A stretch of 48,995 nt of DNA from Alkalihalophilus marmarensis DSM 21297. Its GTDB lineage: Bacteria > Bacillota > Bacilli > Bacillales > Bacillaceae_D. Location of the stretch: positions 1 to 48,995 of the forward strand of contig NZ_ATAE01000011.1 of NCBI RefSeq assembly GCF_000474275.2, in the 5' to 3' direction. Position 1 is the stretch's first letter. Each line of letters begins with the position of its first letter. Below are positions 34,257 through 42,635 of this stretch, piece after piece. Made by a program: the position numbers and the translations under genes. The notes beneath the pieces are model-generated. The model searched no databases and was not told the DNA's origin. It saw only the letters and a list, made by a program, of their open reading frames with translations.

Positions 34257-34289
34257 GGATGTGCAGAGTATACTCGCCGCTTCTGAATT

Positions 34290-34380
34290 ATGCTTCGCTT
34301 TCCGCGGTGAGCTGCTGAGCTTCCTCGGGCTTTGGCCCTGTGGGATCTCAGCCCTGCTCTAGACACCGCTGGAGCATTCA
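34290..34380. repeat. GC-rich dispersed repeat, diverged copy
   Basis: The stretch contains CGCTTTCCGCGG, CTTCCTCGGGCTTTGGCCC, TGTGGGATCTCAGC and CGCTGGAG. It aligns block by block with the reverse complement of the repeat at 34490-34619. It is shorter and lacks clear terminal repeats, so it is probably decayed. Confidence 0.6.
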
Positions 34381-34489
34381 CGAGTTATTGCTTTTTCCCC
34401 GAATTGAGTGGATTGATGTAGTTAATAGGCTCAGTTCTATTTACTAAGTGCTACTTATAATGCGGGGGCACTATACAACATCACGCTAC

Positions 34490-34619
34490 GTTGATTGGAG
34501 CGGAAGGTCCGAGACTCCAGCGGGATTAGCGTTGACCATGGGAGACCCCACAGGAGCAAAAGCGACGAGGAGACTCCCGGTCCGCCCGCGGAAAGCGAGT
34601 ACCTGAAGCCCAAATCAAC
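34490..34619. repeat. GC-rich dispersed repeat with terminal inverted repeats
   Basis: This 130-bp element is bounded by GTTGATT (34490-34496) and AATCAAC (34613-34619). Inside are GGAGACCCCACAGGAGC, GACGAGGAGACTCCCGG and CCGCGGAAAGCGAGTACC, blocks familiar from the intergenic repeats of Bacillus and Halobacillus genomes. It codes for nothing and is probably a non-autonomous mobile or REP-like element. Confidence 0.65.
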
Positions 34620-34674
34620 AACTAATGTGGGGAGACTCATCCCCCGCCCTTAATAATTTTTCGAGAACCTGTAT

Positions 34675-35028
34675 TCAACCGCGCAAAATCTTCTCCATCG
34701 CCTTCCCTCTTGCTAATTCATCAATCAGTTTATCCATGTAACGAATCTCCTGCATCGTTGGCTCTTCAATGTCCTCTACTCGAATGCCACATACAACACC
34801 TTTGATTAGCTTTCTGGATGGATTCATCTCAGGAGCTTCTGCTAAGAATGTTTCAAAGTCAGTCTCTTTTTCGATATGGGTATCTAGCTCTTCTTGGCTG
34901 TACCCTGTTAACCAGCGGATGATTTCATCGACTTCTTCTTTCGTGCGTCCCTTTTTCTCTGCTTTTGCTACATAGCACGGGTATACTTTTGCAAAGCTCA
35001 TCGTATAGATCTTATGTTTAGTCGTCAT
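34675..35028 (-). CDS. DUF2200 family protein
   Basis: This 117-residue protein carries the DUF2200 signature [43 protein letters not shown] and the later [38 protein letters not shown]. The family is uncharacterised and widespread. The ATG at 35026-35028 lies behind AAGGGAGAG; the open frame to 35082 has no ribosome site. Confidence 0.9.
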   Translation of the reverse strand: MTTKHKIYTMSFAKVYPCYVAKAEKKGRTKEEVDEIIRWLTGYSQEELDTHIEKETDFETFLAEAPEMNPSRKLIKGVVCGIRVEDIEEPTMQEIRYMDKLIDELARGKAMEKILRG

Positions 35029-35177
35029 AGAACTCTCCCTTATCGTTTTCTTCATTATAATCCAGCTGGTTATAAGGTTCAAATTAGAGAGTAAATACTT
35101 TCATGACCTCAGTTCCTTAATTTTCCTATAGATGGTATCGTGTTGTAAGGATAATCTTTTTTGAAGGAGGAACTGCG

Positions 35178-35375
35178 TTGAAATCTCGGCATGATCGAAT
35201 ACTGCTTTATATTGTGTGCCTCCTCTTCCCTTTAATAGGTGTGATTTTAGCTCTGATTTGGTTAGGTGAGAAGGATTTGGAGAAGAAAAAGATGGGGAAA
35301 ATCTGCTTACTTATGGCGATTGCATTCTTCCCTTTTTATATCGTATTCACGAATATCATAAGCATTTCTACATAA
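35178..35375 (+). CDS. Small two-helix membrane protein, TTG start
   Basis: This 65-residue protein starts with TTG, 7 bases after AAGGAGG. It has two transmembrane helices (about 8-29 and 41-62) separated by a charged loop, GEKDLEKKKMGK. The family is unknown. It ends at a bidirectional terminator. Confidence 0.65.
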   Translation: MKSRHDRILLYIVCLLFPLIGVILALIWLGEKDLEKKKMGKICLLMAIAFFPFYIVFTNIISIST

Positions 35376-35381
35376 ACACGA

Positions 35382-35418
35382 CTAACCACCTCAAAGTTAC
35401 TGGCTCTGAGGTGGTTAG
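35382..35418. terminator. Bidirectional terminator between convergent genes
   Basis: CTAACCACCTCA and TGAGGTGGTTAG form a 12-bp perfect stem with a 13-base loop. T-runs are weak on both sides, but it lies exactly between two convergent stops. Confidence 0.65.
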
Positions 35419-35425
35419 GTTGAAA

Positions 35426-36010
35426 TTAACTAGCTACTTTTTCGTTTTTATAATCATGAGAAGGAAAAAGCTTTTTCACACGTTTGAATAAGGTATACCC
35501 CACTAAACCGCCTAATGTATTCAATAACAAGTCATCGACATTAAAACTACGTGGATAAGTGAGTCCGGAATAACTTAATACAATTTGTAATGTCTCTAAT
35601 GCAAAACTTACACCAATGATGATTATACCTGCTTTTTTGAAGCTGTTAACTTTATAGATGGATAGATAAATCCCAAGTGGTAATAACAGTAGAACATTAA
35701 AGAAAGATAACTTTACTGCATTCCAAAAGAACCAACTAAGACCAGAATGACTATAATGATTTATTAAATCAGCTATAAAATAAAAAGGTACTAGTTGAAT
35801 ATGATATTCCACACTCCAGTAATTCATCTCAGCAAGAGGTGGTATATGGATGCCTCCGGTAATTTGCTGCAGTACATTAAAAAGATAAAATAGAAAACTA
35901 GCGAACAGGACTCTTCTTATAAACGGTTTGTTGCGATTCTTAAGTAAATCAAAAATGAAATACGCAACGATTAAAATGCTCCCTATAAATACAACATTTA
36001 CTATGTACAC
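35426..36010 (-). CDS. VanZ family membrane protein
   Basis: This 194-residue protein has five predicted helices and the VanZ pattern: a WNAVKLSFFNVLLLLPLGIYLS region and ALETLQIVLSYSGLTYPRSFNVDDLLLNTLGGLVGYTLF, with the conserved D-D-x-x-x-N-T-x-G. VanZ-type proteins can confer low-level teicoplanin or lipopeptide resistance, but most chromosomal members have no known role. The start is GTG at 36008-36010, 6 bases after AAGGGGT. Confidence 0.87.
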   Translation of the reverse strand: MYIVNVVFIGSILIVAYFIFDLLKNRNKPFIRRVLFASFLFYLFNVLQQITGGIHIPPLAEMNYWSVEYHIQLVPFYFIADLINHYSHSGLSWFFWNAVKLSFFNVLLLLPLGIYLSIYKVNSFKKAGIIIIGVSFALETLQIVLSYSGLTYPRSFNVDDLLLNTLGGLVGYTLFKRVKKLFPSHDYKNEKVAS

Positions 36011-36047
36011 GATCTAACCCCTTATTCAATTTAGTTAGCTTACTAGA

Positions 36048-36413
36048 CTACGTGATCAAAACATGACTGACTGCATACACAACCGCGCCAACGACAAACA
36101 ATCCACAAGTTACTGAACTTAAGATATAGCTTCTATTTCCCTCAGCATGCTTCCATTTCATCAACGTACGAAACGCAAATAATGCGGCCATTCCAATAAA
36201 AATAAATATTCTGAGCTGATGAAATTCATATATGGCAAAGAACATGACAATAAAACTAATACTGTACAGGAGCTTCTCGCCATATTTATGGGGATTGTTC
36301 ACATACTTCTTTTCCAATTCAGCTTCTGTGATATGTAATCTCTTTATAAGTCTTCTATTAATCAATTGATCCAAGATAAGGATACCAGCCATAATATAAA
36401 TGATGACGAACAA
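36048..36413 (-). CDS. DUF4181 family membrane protein
   Basis: This 121-residue protein has the pattern of DUF4181 (LINRRLIKRLHITEAELEKKYVNNPHKYGEKLLYSISF), followed by three membrane helices. The family is restricted to Bacilli and uncharacterised. The start is TTG at 36411-36413, 6 bases after GAGGAGG. It lies in the same direction as VanZ, 37 bases upstream of that gene. Confidence 0.75.
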   Translation of the reverse strand: MFVIIYIMAGILILDQLINRRLIKRLHITEAELEKKYVNNPHKYGEKLLYSISFIVMFFAIYEFHQLRIFIFIGMAALFAFRTLMKWKHAEGNRSYILSSVTCGLFVVGAVVYAVSHVLIT

Positions 36414-36439
36414 ACTTAGCCTCCTCTCTGTCCGTATTC

Positions 36440-36751
36440 TTAATCACTCACATGTTCAACGGAAATCGTGTGCACTTGCAAAGGGTAAGACTCCATCACG
36501 GCCCCGTCATACTCAACAACGACCCGGTCACCAACCGCAAATGTGTCTTCTTCATTTACTGACAAATTCACGCTCACCTTATCACCAGAGCTTAAGATCT
36601 CCCCCTCTTCAATCGCAATAATCGCACTGTCATTATGGATGCTTTCGATCGTTCCTGAAAAAGCAGCATTTGGTATCTGATCCTCATTACTGCACGCTGC
36701 GAGCAGACAGCTGGTGAGCACAATCAAAGCTATTATAAAGCGTTTATACAT
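36440..36751 (-). CDS. Lipoprotein resembling DUF3221/YobA
   Basis: This 103-residue protein has a signal peptide ending in the lipobox LLAACS (Cys at residue 20). A small beta-barrel-like domain follows (AAFSGTIESIHNDSAIIAIEEGEILSSGDKVSVNLS ... FAVGDRVVVEYDGAVMESYPLQVHTISVE), resembling the DUF3221/YobA type. It is anchored outside the membrane. The start is the ATG at 36749-36751 behind AAGGGGTGA. Confidence 0.78.
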   Translation of the reverse strand: MYKRFIIALIVLTSCLLAACSNEDQIPNAAFSGTIESIHNDSAIIAIEEGEILSSGDKVSVNLSVNEEDTFAVGDRVVVEYDGAVMESYPLQVHTISVEHVSD

Positions 36752-36880
36752 GAAGTCACCCCTTGTTTCTTTATTATAATACGAACGAAGCCGGAAAAAC
36801 GTTTCACTACCTACAAATATTCCCAATATTTTGTTATGCTGAACCTAGAGTAGAATCGTTATGTGAAGGAGACCTAGAGA

Positions 36881-37155
36881 ATGGATGACAACACTAATCA
36901 TGAAAGCATAGCGAGAAAAAGGGGAGTCAGGATTTTCTTTAATATCGTTTTTGTAGTTTTTATTTCTTTGATGACAATCCATATAACGTTCATCTCGGCT
37001 GGTTCACCCTGCTTGGATTACAGGTGGTCGCAAGCCTTTATCAAATGTGGATTGAGATTGAAGATAAGCATAGATGGTCGGCTGTGTTTTCTTTTTTATT
37101 AGCTGTGGGAGCCTTAACGTTACTGATTGTAAGAGGCATGCAATATTTAATTTAG
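36881..37155 (+). pseudogene. Frameshifted small membrane protein gene
   Basis: An ATG at 36881 behind AAGGAGA opens MDDNTNHESIARKRGVRIFF and a hydrophobic stretch, but the frame then turns into unlikely sequence and stops at 37102. In a second frame a clear continuation runs to TAG at 37155: NPYNVHLGWFTLLGLQVVAS, then an acidic loop (IEIEDKHRW) and a last helix ending GMQYLI. The total length is 275 bases, one short of a multiple of three, so a single base is missing near the T-rich stretch at about 36950-36975. It could be a true mutation or a sequencing error. Confidence 0.7.
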
Positions 37156-37163
37156 AAATCAAC

Positions 37164-37191
37164 AAAAAAGCTCATTCCTAGATGAGCTTTT
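37164..37191. terminator. Bidirectional terminator
   Basis: AAAAGCTCAT and ATGAGCTTTT form a 10-bp perfect stem with the loop TCCTAG, flanked by A and T runs, between two convergent genes. Confidence 0.85.
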
Positions 37192-37202
37192 CATTGACCA
37201 TA

Positions 37203-37493
37203 CTATTTCTCCTTAAACGATAAGCCTGCTTCCACTAATGAAGCTCTCATCGTTGGCAGGGATGCTGGCCCAACGCCGTGGAGTTTCAGGATTTCTTTTT
37301 CTGTATAGGTTGAAAGCTTCGTCAATGTATCAATGCCTTCATGAAGTAAAGCACTTCTTGCAGGTGAGCTTAGTTTCGATAGGAAGCCACTGTCCGGTTT
37401 ATTTTCTTTCTCACATATCGGGCAGCTAGGGCAATCACTGCTTTTCACAAATTCATGCCCCTTCTCACAAACCTTTATTTTCTTATCAGCCAT
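37203..37493 (-). CDS. Small protein with RNA polymerase alpha-CTD-like helix-hairpin-helix domain
   Basis: This 96-residue protein has a Cys-rich N-terminus (VCEKGHEF...DCPSCPICEK), probably a zinc ribbon. The domain that follows is very like the C-terminal domain of RNA polymerase alpha: LSSPARSALLHEGIDTLTKLSTYTEKEILKLHGVGPASLPTMRASLVEAGLSF, including the helix-hairpin-helix LHGVGPAS. In RpoA this fold binds UP-element DNA and activators. Here it stands alone, so it may bind DNA or interact with polymerase. The ATG at 37493 has better spacing from GGAGGG than the ATG at 37496. Confidence 0.8.
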   Translation of the reverse strand: MADKKIKVCEKGHEFVKSSDCPSCPICEKENKPDSGFLSKLSSPARSALLHEGIDTLTKLSTYTEKEILKLHGVGPASLPTMRASLVEAGLSFKEK

Positions 37494-37588
37494 CATAGAT
37501 CCCTCCTCGTCTACTATTTGTTCTTAAATTCTTTGTGATATATGTATGTCTCTTCTTCATTATACAAAGAAATATGAACATACTCTAC

Positions 37589-38431
37589 TTACCTTTTTAC
37601 TGCGCGCTCAGGATTTGCAGGACCTTCATGTTCTAGTGCATCAAAAACAAAAGAAAACGATAATCGATCGTAAACAATTCCCTGATGGCCAATTAAATTG
37701 AATCGGTAATAGTCTTGGATGGTGATATTTGATACCTGCTTTTCAGGACCATCTAAGAATGCAGATGTATAGGGAATCACAACTTGATCCGTTTTTGTAG
37801 AGATGACAGTATAGGAGACATTCCCAGGGGTTTCGTTCCCTTTATTCAATTCCTCTAAGAACTCAGATCCAACGAGCTGCTGTTGGCAAGCTAAACACGA
37901 GGTAATATCTGCTGCTCCTGAATTGATCTGTTCTAATCCAAAGAAACCGGTTGTTCCGTGGTTAGAAGGTACAAAAGCAATCAGATTCTCCACATATTTA
38001 TCTCCGCCCAAAAACTTTAAGTAGTATCGAGGCATCATCCCGCCTTGGCTATGACCTATAATATCGACTTTGTCTGCCCCGGTTAATTGCAATACATTAT
38101 CTACAAATTCATTCAACTCTATAGCTGACTCTTTGATATCTCCTGTGGATGGTCCAGCGTGAGTTAACCCGTAATTCATTGCATAGACACAGTATCCTTT
38201 TTTAGCAAGCTCGGGTGAGAGAGTCAGCCAATTTTGAGCACTTCTCTCAAATGTACCTGGAACAAGAATTACTGGGTTAGGCTTGTCTGAGGCTGGTTTG
38301 CACGAGGCAAGGTTTGCACCTAGTGGCGGTGTTCCTTGTTCAAGCAAGAATGCCTCTCCAGCCTTAAAATGATCTGGCAAAACGAAAAAGAAAGCGATTG
38401 CTATAAAGAGTTGAAACAAATTTTTAGCCAT
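37589..38431 (-). CDS. Secreted triacylglycerol lipase-like alpha/beta hydrolase
   Basis: This 280-residue protein has an N-terminal hydrophobic signal sequence and a class 2-like lipase domain. The oxyanion loop is VPGTF (57-61), the nucleophile is Ser128 in IIGHSQGGMMPRYYL, the acid is probably Asp215 in STKTDQVVIPYTSAF and the base is His249 in LIGHQGIVYD. The CLACQQ segment may form a disulphide with Cys44. It should be exported and act on lipid esters outside the cell. It stands alone between terminators. Confidence 0.87.
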   Translation of the reverse strand: MAKNLFQLFIAIAFFFVLPDHFKAGEAFLLEQGTPPLGANLASCKPASDKPNPVILVPGTFERSAQNWLTLSPELAKKGYCVYAMNYGLTHAGPSTGDIKESAIELNEFVDNVLQLTGADKVDIIGHSQGGMMPRYYLKFLGGDKYVENLIAFVPSNHGTTGFFGLEQINSGAADITSCLACQQQLVGSEFLEELNKGNETPGNVSYTVISTKTDQVVIPYTSAFLDGPEKQVSNITIQDYYRFNLIGHQGIVYDRLSFSFVFDALEHEGPANPERAVKR

Positions 38432-38473
38432 CTAACATTCCCCTTTTCCATCAATTAAGCTGCTCGTTCACAC

Positions 38474-38518
38474 AAAAAAGCTCACAAAATGACTGCCAGG
38501 CAGTATTTCAATGAGCTT
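38474..38518 (-). terminator. Terminator upstream of the lipase gene
   Basis: AAGCTCA pairs with TGAGCTT around an inner ACTGCC/GGCAGT stem and is followed on the minus strand by six T. It ends the lipoprotein transcript arriving from 39 kb. Confidence 0.75.
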
Positions 38519-38636
38519 CTCAACATCTTCGCACAAACGATTAACTTAAGTTTGAATATACAGAATATTTAGAATGATGTCAAAGTGATTTGTTTCCATG
38601 TTCTATTTACTAGCAATGGCAGCCAAAATTCAGACA

Positions 38637-38807
38637 CTACTTCCCCTTATTCATAAAAAATCCAATTAGTACTGTAATAAACCCAGCAGCAATAAGAAGC
38701 TGCACCGCATTCGTTGGGCCAGCATCCCAGCTTGAAGTGTTTTGTATAAATAAACCTAAAAGCATGATCGAAATACCTAGCAGCATTACTTTAATTGGGT
38801 CTTTCAT
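38637..38807 (-). CDS. Small two-helix membrane protein, 56 residues
   Basis: An ATG at 38805-38807 follows AGGGGG and opens a 56-codon frame with two transmembrane segments (IKVMLLGISIMLLGLFI and VQLLIAAGFITVLIGFFM) around a short extracytoplasmic loop, QNTSSWDAGPTN. It begins 12 bases past the stop of the upstream lipoprotein gene and is probably cotranscribed. No family is recognised. Confidence 0.68.
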   Translation of the reverse strand: MKDPIKVMLLGISIMLLGLFIQNTSSWDAGPTNAVQLLIAAGFITVLIGFFMNKGK

Positions 38808-38818
38808 AAAATGGCCCC

Positions 38819-39241
38819 CTATTCTCTTTCTACTAACTCACGAAGCTGCTTCGTTGTATTTGCATTCGTGATGTAGGTCTCTTCAAAATTAGGTAAATAG
38901 GTAAGGACACTTTCTTCACCTTCCTCACCAAGCCAGACATACACGCCATGCATGGGCAATCCATTAGCATAGGTAACGACGATTTCATAATCAGGGTAGG
39001 TAGTCACCTCAACTGGCCGCTCCCTTGTGTTTTTCATGATCTTTCGAAAGGACTGAATGGTTGCTTCATCTGTATACGAATACAGACTTTCATCATCCGC
39101 ATTTACGATACCCCCTCTTGGGTAGGAGACATCAATTTGGACGATAGGCTCTTCAAGCAGCACCATCGACTCGCCGCGGTTTAGGCAGCCGGTTAGTAGT
39201 ATGGCTATTAGTAAAGTGATGATTGCAGCTGATTTTTTCAT
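38819..39241 (-). CDS. Hypothetical lipoprotein
   Basis: This 140-residue protein has a signal peptide with lipobox LLTGC (Cys at residue 19) and a small soluble domain: VQIDVSYPRGGIVNADDESLYSYTDEATIQSFRKIMKN ... YEIVVTYANGLPMHGVYVWLGEEGEESVLTYL. This resembles small Bacillus lipoproteins that compare a threshold or bind peptides, but no function is known. It follows the larger lipoprotein gene by 22 bases. Confidence 0.78.
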   Translation of the reverse strand: MKKSAAIITLLIAILLTGCLNRGESMVLLEEPIVQIDVSYPRGGIVNADDESLYSYTDEATIQSFRKIMKNTRERPVEVTTYPDYEIVVTYANGLPMHGVYVWLGEEGEESVLTYLPNFEETYITNANTTKQLRELVERE

Positions 39242-39263
39242 ATGTGGCCCCTCGTTTAGTTCG

Positions 39264-40202
39264 TTAATTATCTATTGATTCATACACTTTGATAAATTCA
39301 TCAATCATATAGTCATGGTCTGTATGTAATGTTTCATTAGCTGAATAACCAGGAAGGATAAAATAGGTAGATCCGTTTTTAACAAAGCTTATGCTTGGCG
39401 AGTGAGGCTCGTAATATAAAGATTCTGCTTCGCCACTTAGTTTGATCTCTTGACCTTCCGCTTTAATACTTTCAAGTCTGGTAATGTCGTTAGAGACACT
39501 TAAAAGGATTTCCTCATATACTAAAATCTTATTCAATTGAGATTGTGTTTGACCTTGAACTTGATTAAGAACATGGTACATTGTATAATCCGAAATTTCG
39601 CTATTTCCTATTGTATAACTTGGCAGTGAAAGACTGTTTGTTTCTTCTTTTAATCGCTGATAGAACGTTAACTCTGACTCTACAAATTCCGTTGTATAAG
39701 AAATTAAATCATCATAGCTCGTTACATTCAAGTCATTAGTGCGAAGAGTCATATAGAGACCTTGCTCATCATCTTTAAAATGGAATGTCTCAACCCCGTC
39801 TGTATAAGTAGTAAAACCATTTATATTATCAGTTGGATAAAGCCCATCATAAATAATTCTCTCACTTAATTCCGTGTCATCAATTACCTCATAAGAAAGT
39901 CTCACGTTTCCTTCATAGGTATTGAATTTTAAAGAAAGTCCCAGATAGCCATGCTTTTCAATTGTTGTAGAAATGAATTGTTCATTTATATCTGTTAACA
40001 CTTTGGGTATAAGCAAATGTTCTGCCATGTATTCAAGCTTGTTATAATCTTCTGCAATGACTTGATAGTCAGGATTCTCTAGAAACTCGTTTTGTTCAAT
40101 TTGTATATTTTCTGCTTCAGCCAAGCTAGTTTTATCACTTTCGCTGCAAGATGTTAAGAGTAATAGACTGGTCAGAAGTCCGGTGTATGTTGCTTTTTTC
40201 AT
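39264..40202 (-). CDS. Hypothetical lipoprotein, larger
   Basis: This 312-residue protein has a signal peptide with lipobox LLTSC (Cys at residue 19), then an acidic, mostly beta-rich domain (LKFNTYEGNVRLSYEVIDDTELSERIIYDGLYPTDNINGF). I do not recognise the family. It heads a group of three minus-strand genes that ends at the terminator at 38474. Confidence 0.78.
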   Translation of the reverse strand: MKKATYTGLLTSLLLLTSCSESDKTSLAEAENIQIEQNEFLENPDYQVIAEDYNKLEYMAEHLLIPKVLTDINEQFISTTIEKHGYLGLSLKFNTYEGNVRLSYEVIDDTELSERIIYDGLYPTDNINGFTTYTDGVETFHFKDDEQGLYMTLRTNDLNVTSYDDLISYTTEFVESELTFYQRLKEETNSLSLPSYTIGNSEISDYTMYHVLNQVQGQTQSQLNKILVYEEILLSVSNDITRLESIKAEGQEIKLSGEAESLYYEPHSPSISFVKNGSTYFILPGYSANETLHTDHDYMIDEFIKVYESIDN

Positions 40203-40400
40203 TATGGTTTTTTCCTCGTTTTCTAAGTGATTTGTAGTTTCCCTCTTTATCCTACTATATATTGGATAAGATGGTAAGAGTGTCTGTCTAATGAGGGGGA
40301 ATTAATTATATTGATATTATTTAATTTGTTATATTTTATAAGTTAGTTCTAGATATATGTTATAATTGTCTTGTTATAAAATTATAGGAGGATATTTTAA

Positions 40401-40946
40401 GTGAAAAAATACATACTATCATTCTTTATTTTTACAGGAATTATTGTATTATCTGCTTGTGGATCGGATGAAGCAGTTACAGAAACAAGTGAGGAAAGTC
40501 AAACAGAAGCTGTTAATGAAGACCAGACAGAGGAAGAGATTTCTTCAGAGGAAACGAATACTGATTCAGAGGACGTAGAATCAAATGAGATTGATACAGA
40601 GGTCTTTGAATACGCGACTCAAGTCGATGTCACTGACGCAATTGATATTAATGAGCATGTTACTCTTTTTGTACATATGAGTGAAGAAACCCAGCCTGGA
40701 TTAGCTACCCAACATGTGGTAAACCAAACATATGATTTCTTGCAACAAGAAGAGATTCAAGATGCAAAGACGGTTTCAGTTAATGTAAAACAAGGCGAGG
40801 TAAAAATCGCAATGTTCACAGTTAATACCGATCAATTTGTTCCACAAGATGATATTCCAATGTCTGATGTTGTATTGGAAGCTTCAGAAATTGAGTTTAT
40901 GACTGAAGACGTAAAACAGTATGGCGAAAATTTAGGTACGTGGTAA
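40401..40946 (+). CDS. Acidic-linker lipoprotein, hypothetical
   Basis: This 181-residue protein starts with GTG, 8 bases after AGGAGG. It has lipobox VLSAC (Cys at residue 20), then a Glu/Ser/Thr-rich disordered linker (about 22-66) and a C-terminal globular domain (VDVTDAIDINEHVTLFVHMSEETQPGLATQHVVNQTYDFLQQ). The linker holds the domain away from the membrane in the cell wall. The function is unknown. A terminator follows. Confidence 0.78.
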   Translation: MKKYILSFFIFTGIIVLSACGSDEAVTETSEESQTEAVNEDQTEEEISSEETNTDSEDVESNEIDTEVFEYATQVDVTDAIDINEHVTLFVHMSEETQPGLATQHVVNQTYDFLQQEEIQDAKTVSVNVKQGEVKIAMFTVNTDQFVPQDDIPMSDVVLEASEIEFMTEDVKQYGENLGTW

Positions 40947-40950
40947 AAAC

Positions 40951-40984
40951 AAACCCCCTTCACTTTCTATAGTGTAAGGGGATT
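40951..40984. terminator. Bidirectional terminator
   Basis: CCCCTT and AAGGGG with inner CACT/AGTG pairing form a stem with A/T-rich flanks between the convergent lipoprotein and DUF262 genes. Confidence 0.7.
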
Positions 40985-40994
40985 TATTTATTTA

Positions 40995-42617
40995 CTACAT
41001 AGTTTCTACAAGATTAGACTTACTAGTAATCAACCATTTATTTAGCTCTTCTGCAATCAATTCTGCTCTTTTCTCAAAGAATGTTTCATAGTCATCTTTA
41101 AGAACACCAAACTCATTTAAATCTCCTATTAAATGATCCTTCATCGTTTCTCTTAGTTTGCTGTTTTGCTCAACAAAATCCTTCATGTATTCGGACGGCG
41201 CTTTTGCTCTGATTATATTCTTATTTAAGAAGTCATCAACAATTGTAATATTTACGATATGATTGATATAGAACATATCCTCACCTTGTTTTTGAAGATA
41301 TGCTTTAGGGAAAAAGTGATGATAGTTCTTACTATTTGCCTGCTTCAAGAAACTGTTATTGATACGAACGACTGAATTATCACTAAATGATTTAGGCTCA
41401 TGATACGCCATCAAGCATAGGATAGATTTAATAAAGCTTCTATTCACACTGAAATGACCATTATTAATAATTAAATCCTTCGTTACATTCAATTTTAAAT
41501 CGTATTTAGGCAGCTCACCTTTTAAGATAACATCAATCCGCTTAATATCTTGACCTAATCTAGTTTCTAAGGCACTTGAATACCTTTCTGATAGAGATAC
41601 TCTCCAAAAGAAATCATCTAATAGTTCACGCATATATCCGGTTGGCTTGCTTTTATGGTGGTAAAAGAAATATGCGAATGTCACCACTAAGCCGTTATAT
41701 GGTAAGAGTCTTGATACCGGAATCCTGTAATAGTTTCTAAAGTATTCAATAGCTCTTTCAATAGCGTCTACTGCTTCATCCCAAACGTCAATAAAATCAG
41801 CTTTTTCTAAACGTAAAATATGCTGCCTAGTACATTCTTTAACTAGAATTGTAGAAACCACTTGTAGAACGGTACTTTCTGGAATGGTCTCATATTCGAC
41901 CTGTTCCAGCCTTGTTAACAGATCATCATATTTCTCTGACAGGTCAAAGTTCTTAGAAGCATCGTATGTTTTAGCTACCATAATTTCAAAAACAGTTAAG
42001 CTTTTACCGCCGACGTTCAGACGTGTAAATACTTCAGTTGCCACATCAATTGTAGCATCTCTTAATAAAATCGTGGAGAAGCGGTATGTGTTCATTCTAT
42101 TTTTGTAATCAGTTAGCTTACTGTGATAACTCTTCGGATACTCAATGAGAACTGAAATATCACCCTCTAGTAAATCTCGTAATGAGATTACTTCTTTAGG
42201 ATTACGATCCTCTATGTCTGTAACCACAAGCTGGCCGTCTTCCTCAGCTTCTAAATCTATGTACAGCTCAGCAAAATTATCTTTCCTAGTTTCTCGTTGT
42301 ACCAATAGTCCTTTTAGTGTTGCATAAAGGCTTGTCATTCTTTGCTGGCCATCCAATACATATTGAGCTTTAGAGCCTATTGGGGTAGGCGGTAATTCTG
42401 CCCCGCCAATGTTTTTTATTGATCGCAGTTCTTCTCCTGACTCCCAGAGTATGAATGTTCCGATCGGATAGCCTTTTAGAATACTATCAATCAATTTAGC
42501 AGATTGATTAATTGTCCATACAAAATCACGTTGAAATTGCGGAATTTTAATAATCCCTTTGTCTATGTCACTAATTAACGTACTAAACGTCATAGATTGG
42601 GGTTCTGGTTGATACAT
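40995..42617 (-). CDS. DUF262/DUF1524 (GmrSD-like) protein with HNH-type motif
   Basis: This 540-residue protein has the DUF262 (ParB-like) N-terminal region: IPQFQRDFVW at 25-34, VLDGQQRMTSL at 87-97 and EVFTRLNVGG at 195-204. The C-terminal HNH-type part has NYHHFFPKAYL (431-441) and NHIVNITIVDDFLNKN (452-467). GmrSD, BrxU and SspE use this pairing: the DGQQR domain hydrolyses NTP and the HNH domain cuts DNA. It is the last gene of the HIT-MazG-helicase operon, 18 bases after the helicase, and I infer that it is the DNA-cutting effector. GGAGGAA precedes the ATG. Confidence 0.85.
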   Translation of the reverse strand: MYQPEPQSMTFSTLISDIDKGIIKIPQFQRDFVWTINQSAKLIDSILKGYPIGTFILWESGEELRSIKNIGGAELPPTPIGSKAQYVLDGQQRMTSLYATLKGLLVQRETRKDNFAELYIDLEAEEDGQLVVTDIEDRNPKEVISLRDLLEGDISVLIEYPKSYHSKLTDYKNRMNTYRFSTILLRDATIDVATEVFTRLNVGGKSLTVFEIMVAKTYDASKNFDLSEKYDDLLTRLEQVEYETIPESTVLQVVSTILVKECTRQHILRLEKADFIDVWDEAVDAIERAIEYFRNYYRIPVSRLLPYNGLVVTFAYFFYHHKSKPTGYMRELLDDFFWRVSLSERYSSALETRLGQDIKRIDVILKGELPKYDLKLNVTKDLIINNGHFSVNRSFIKSILCLMAYHEPKSFSDNSVVRINNSFLKQANSKNYHHFFPKAYLQKQGEDMFYINHIVNITIVDDFLNKNIIRAKAPSEYMKDFVEQNSKLRETMKDHLIGDLNEFGVLKDDYETFFEKRAELIAEELNKWLITSKSNLVETM

Positions 42618-42635
42618 TACACTTCCTCCACATCA

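Larger units (their letters stand above)
34257..34674. other. Intergenic region filled by GC-rich repeats
   Basis: Two related GC-rich repeat copies in opposite orientation occupy most of this gap. Between them (about 34391-34489) I see nothing. Open frames here follow from the low stop-codon density of the repeats. Confidence 0.6.

Noticed and set aside
40995-42617. BREX or Ssp system based on the DUF262 protein
   Set aside because: No PglX, PglZ, BrxC or SspBCD genes are present in the window.
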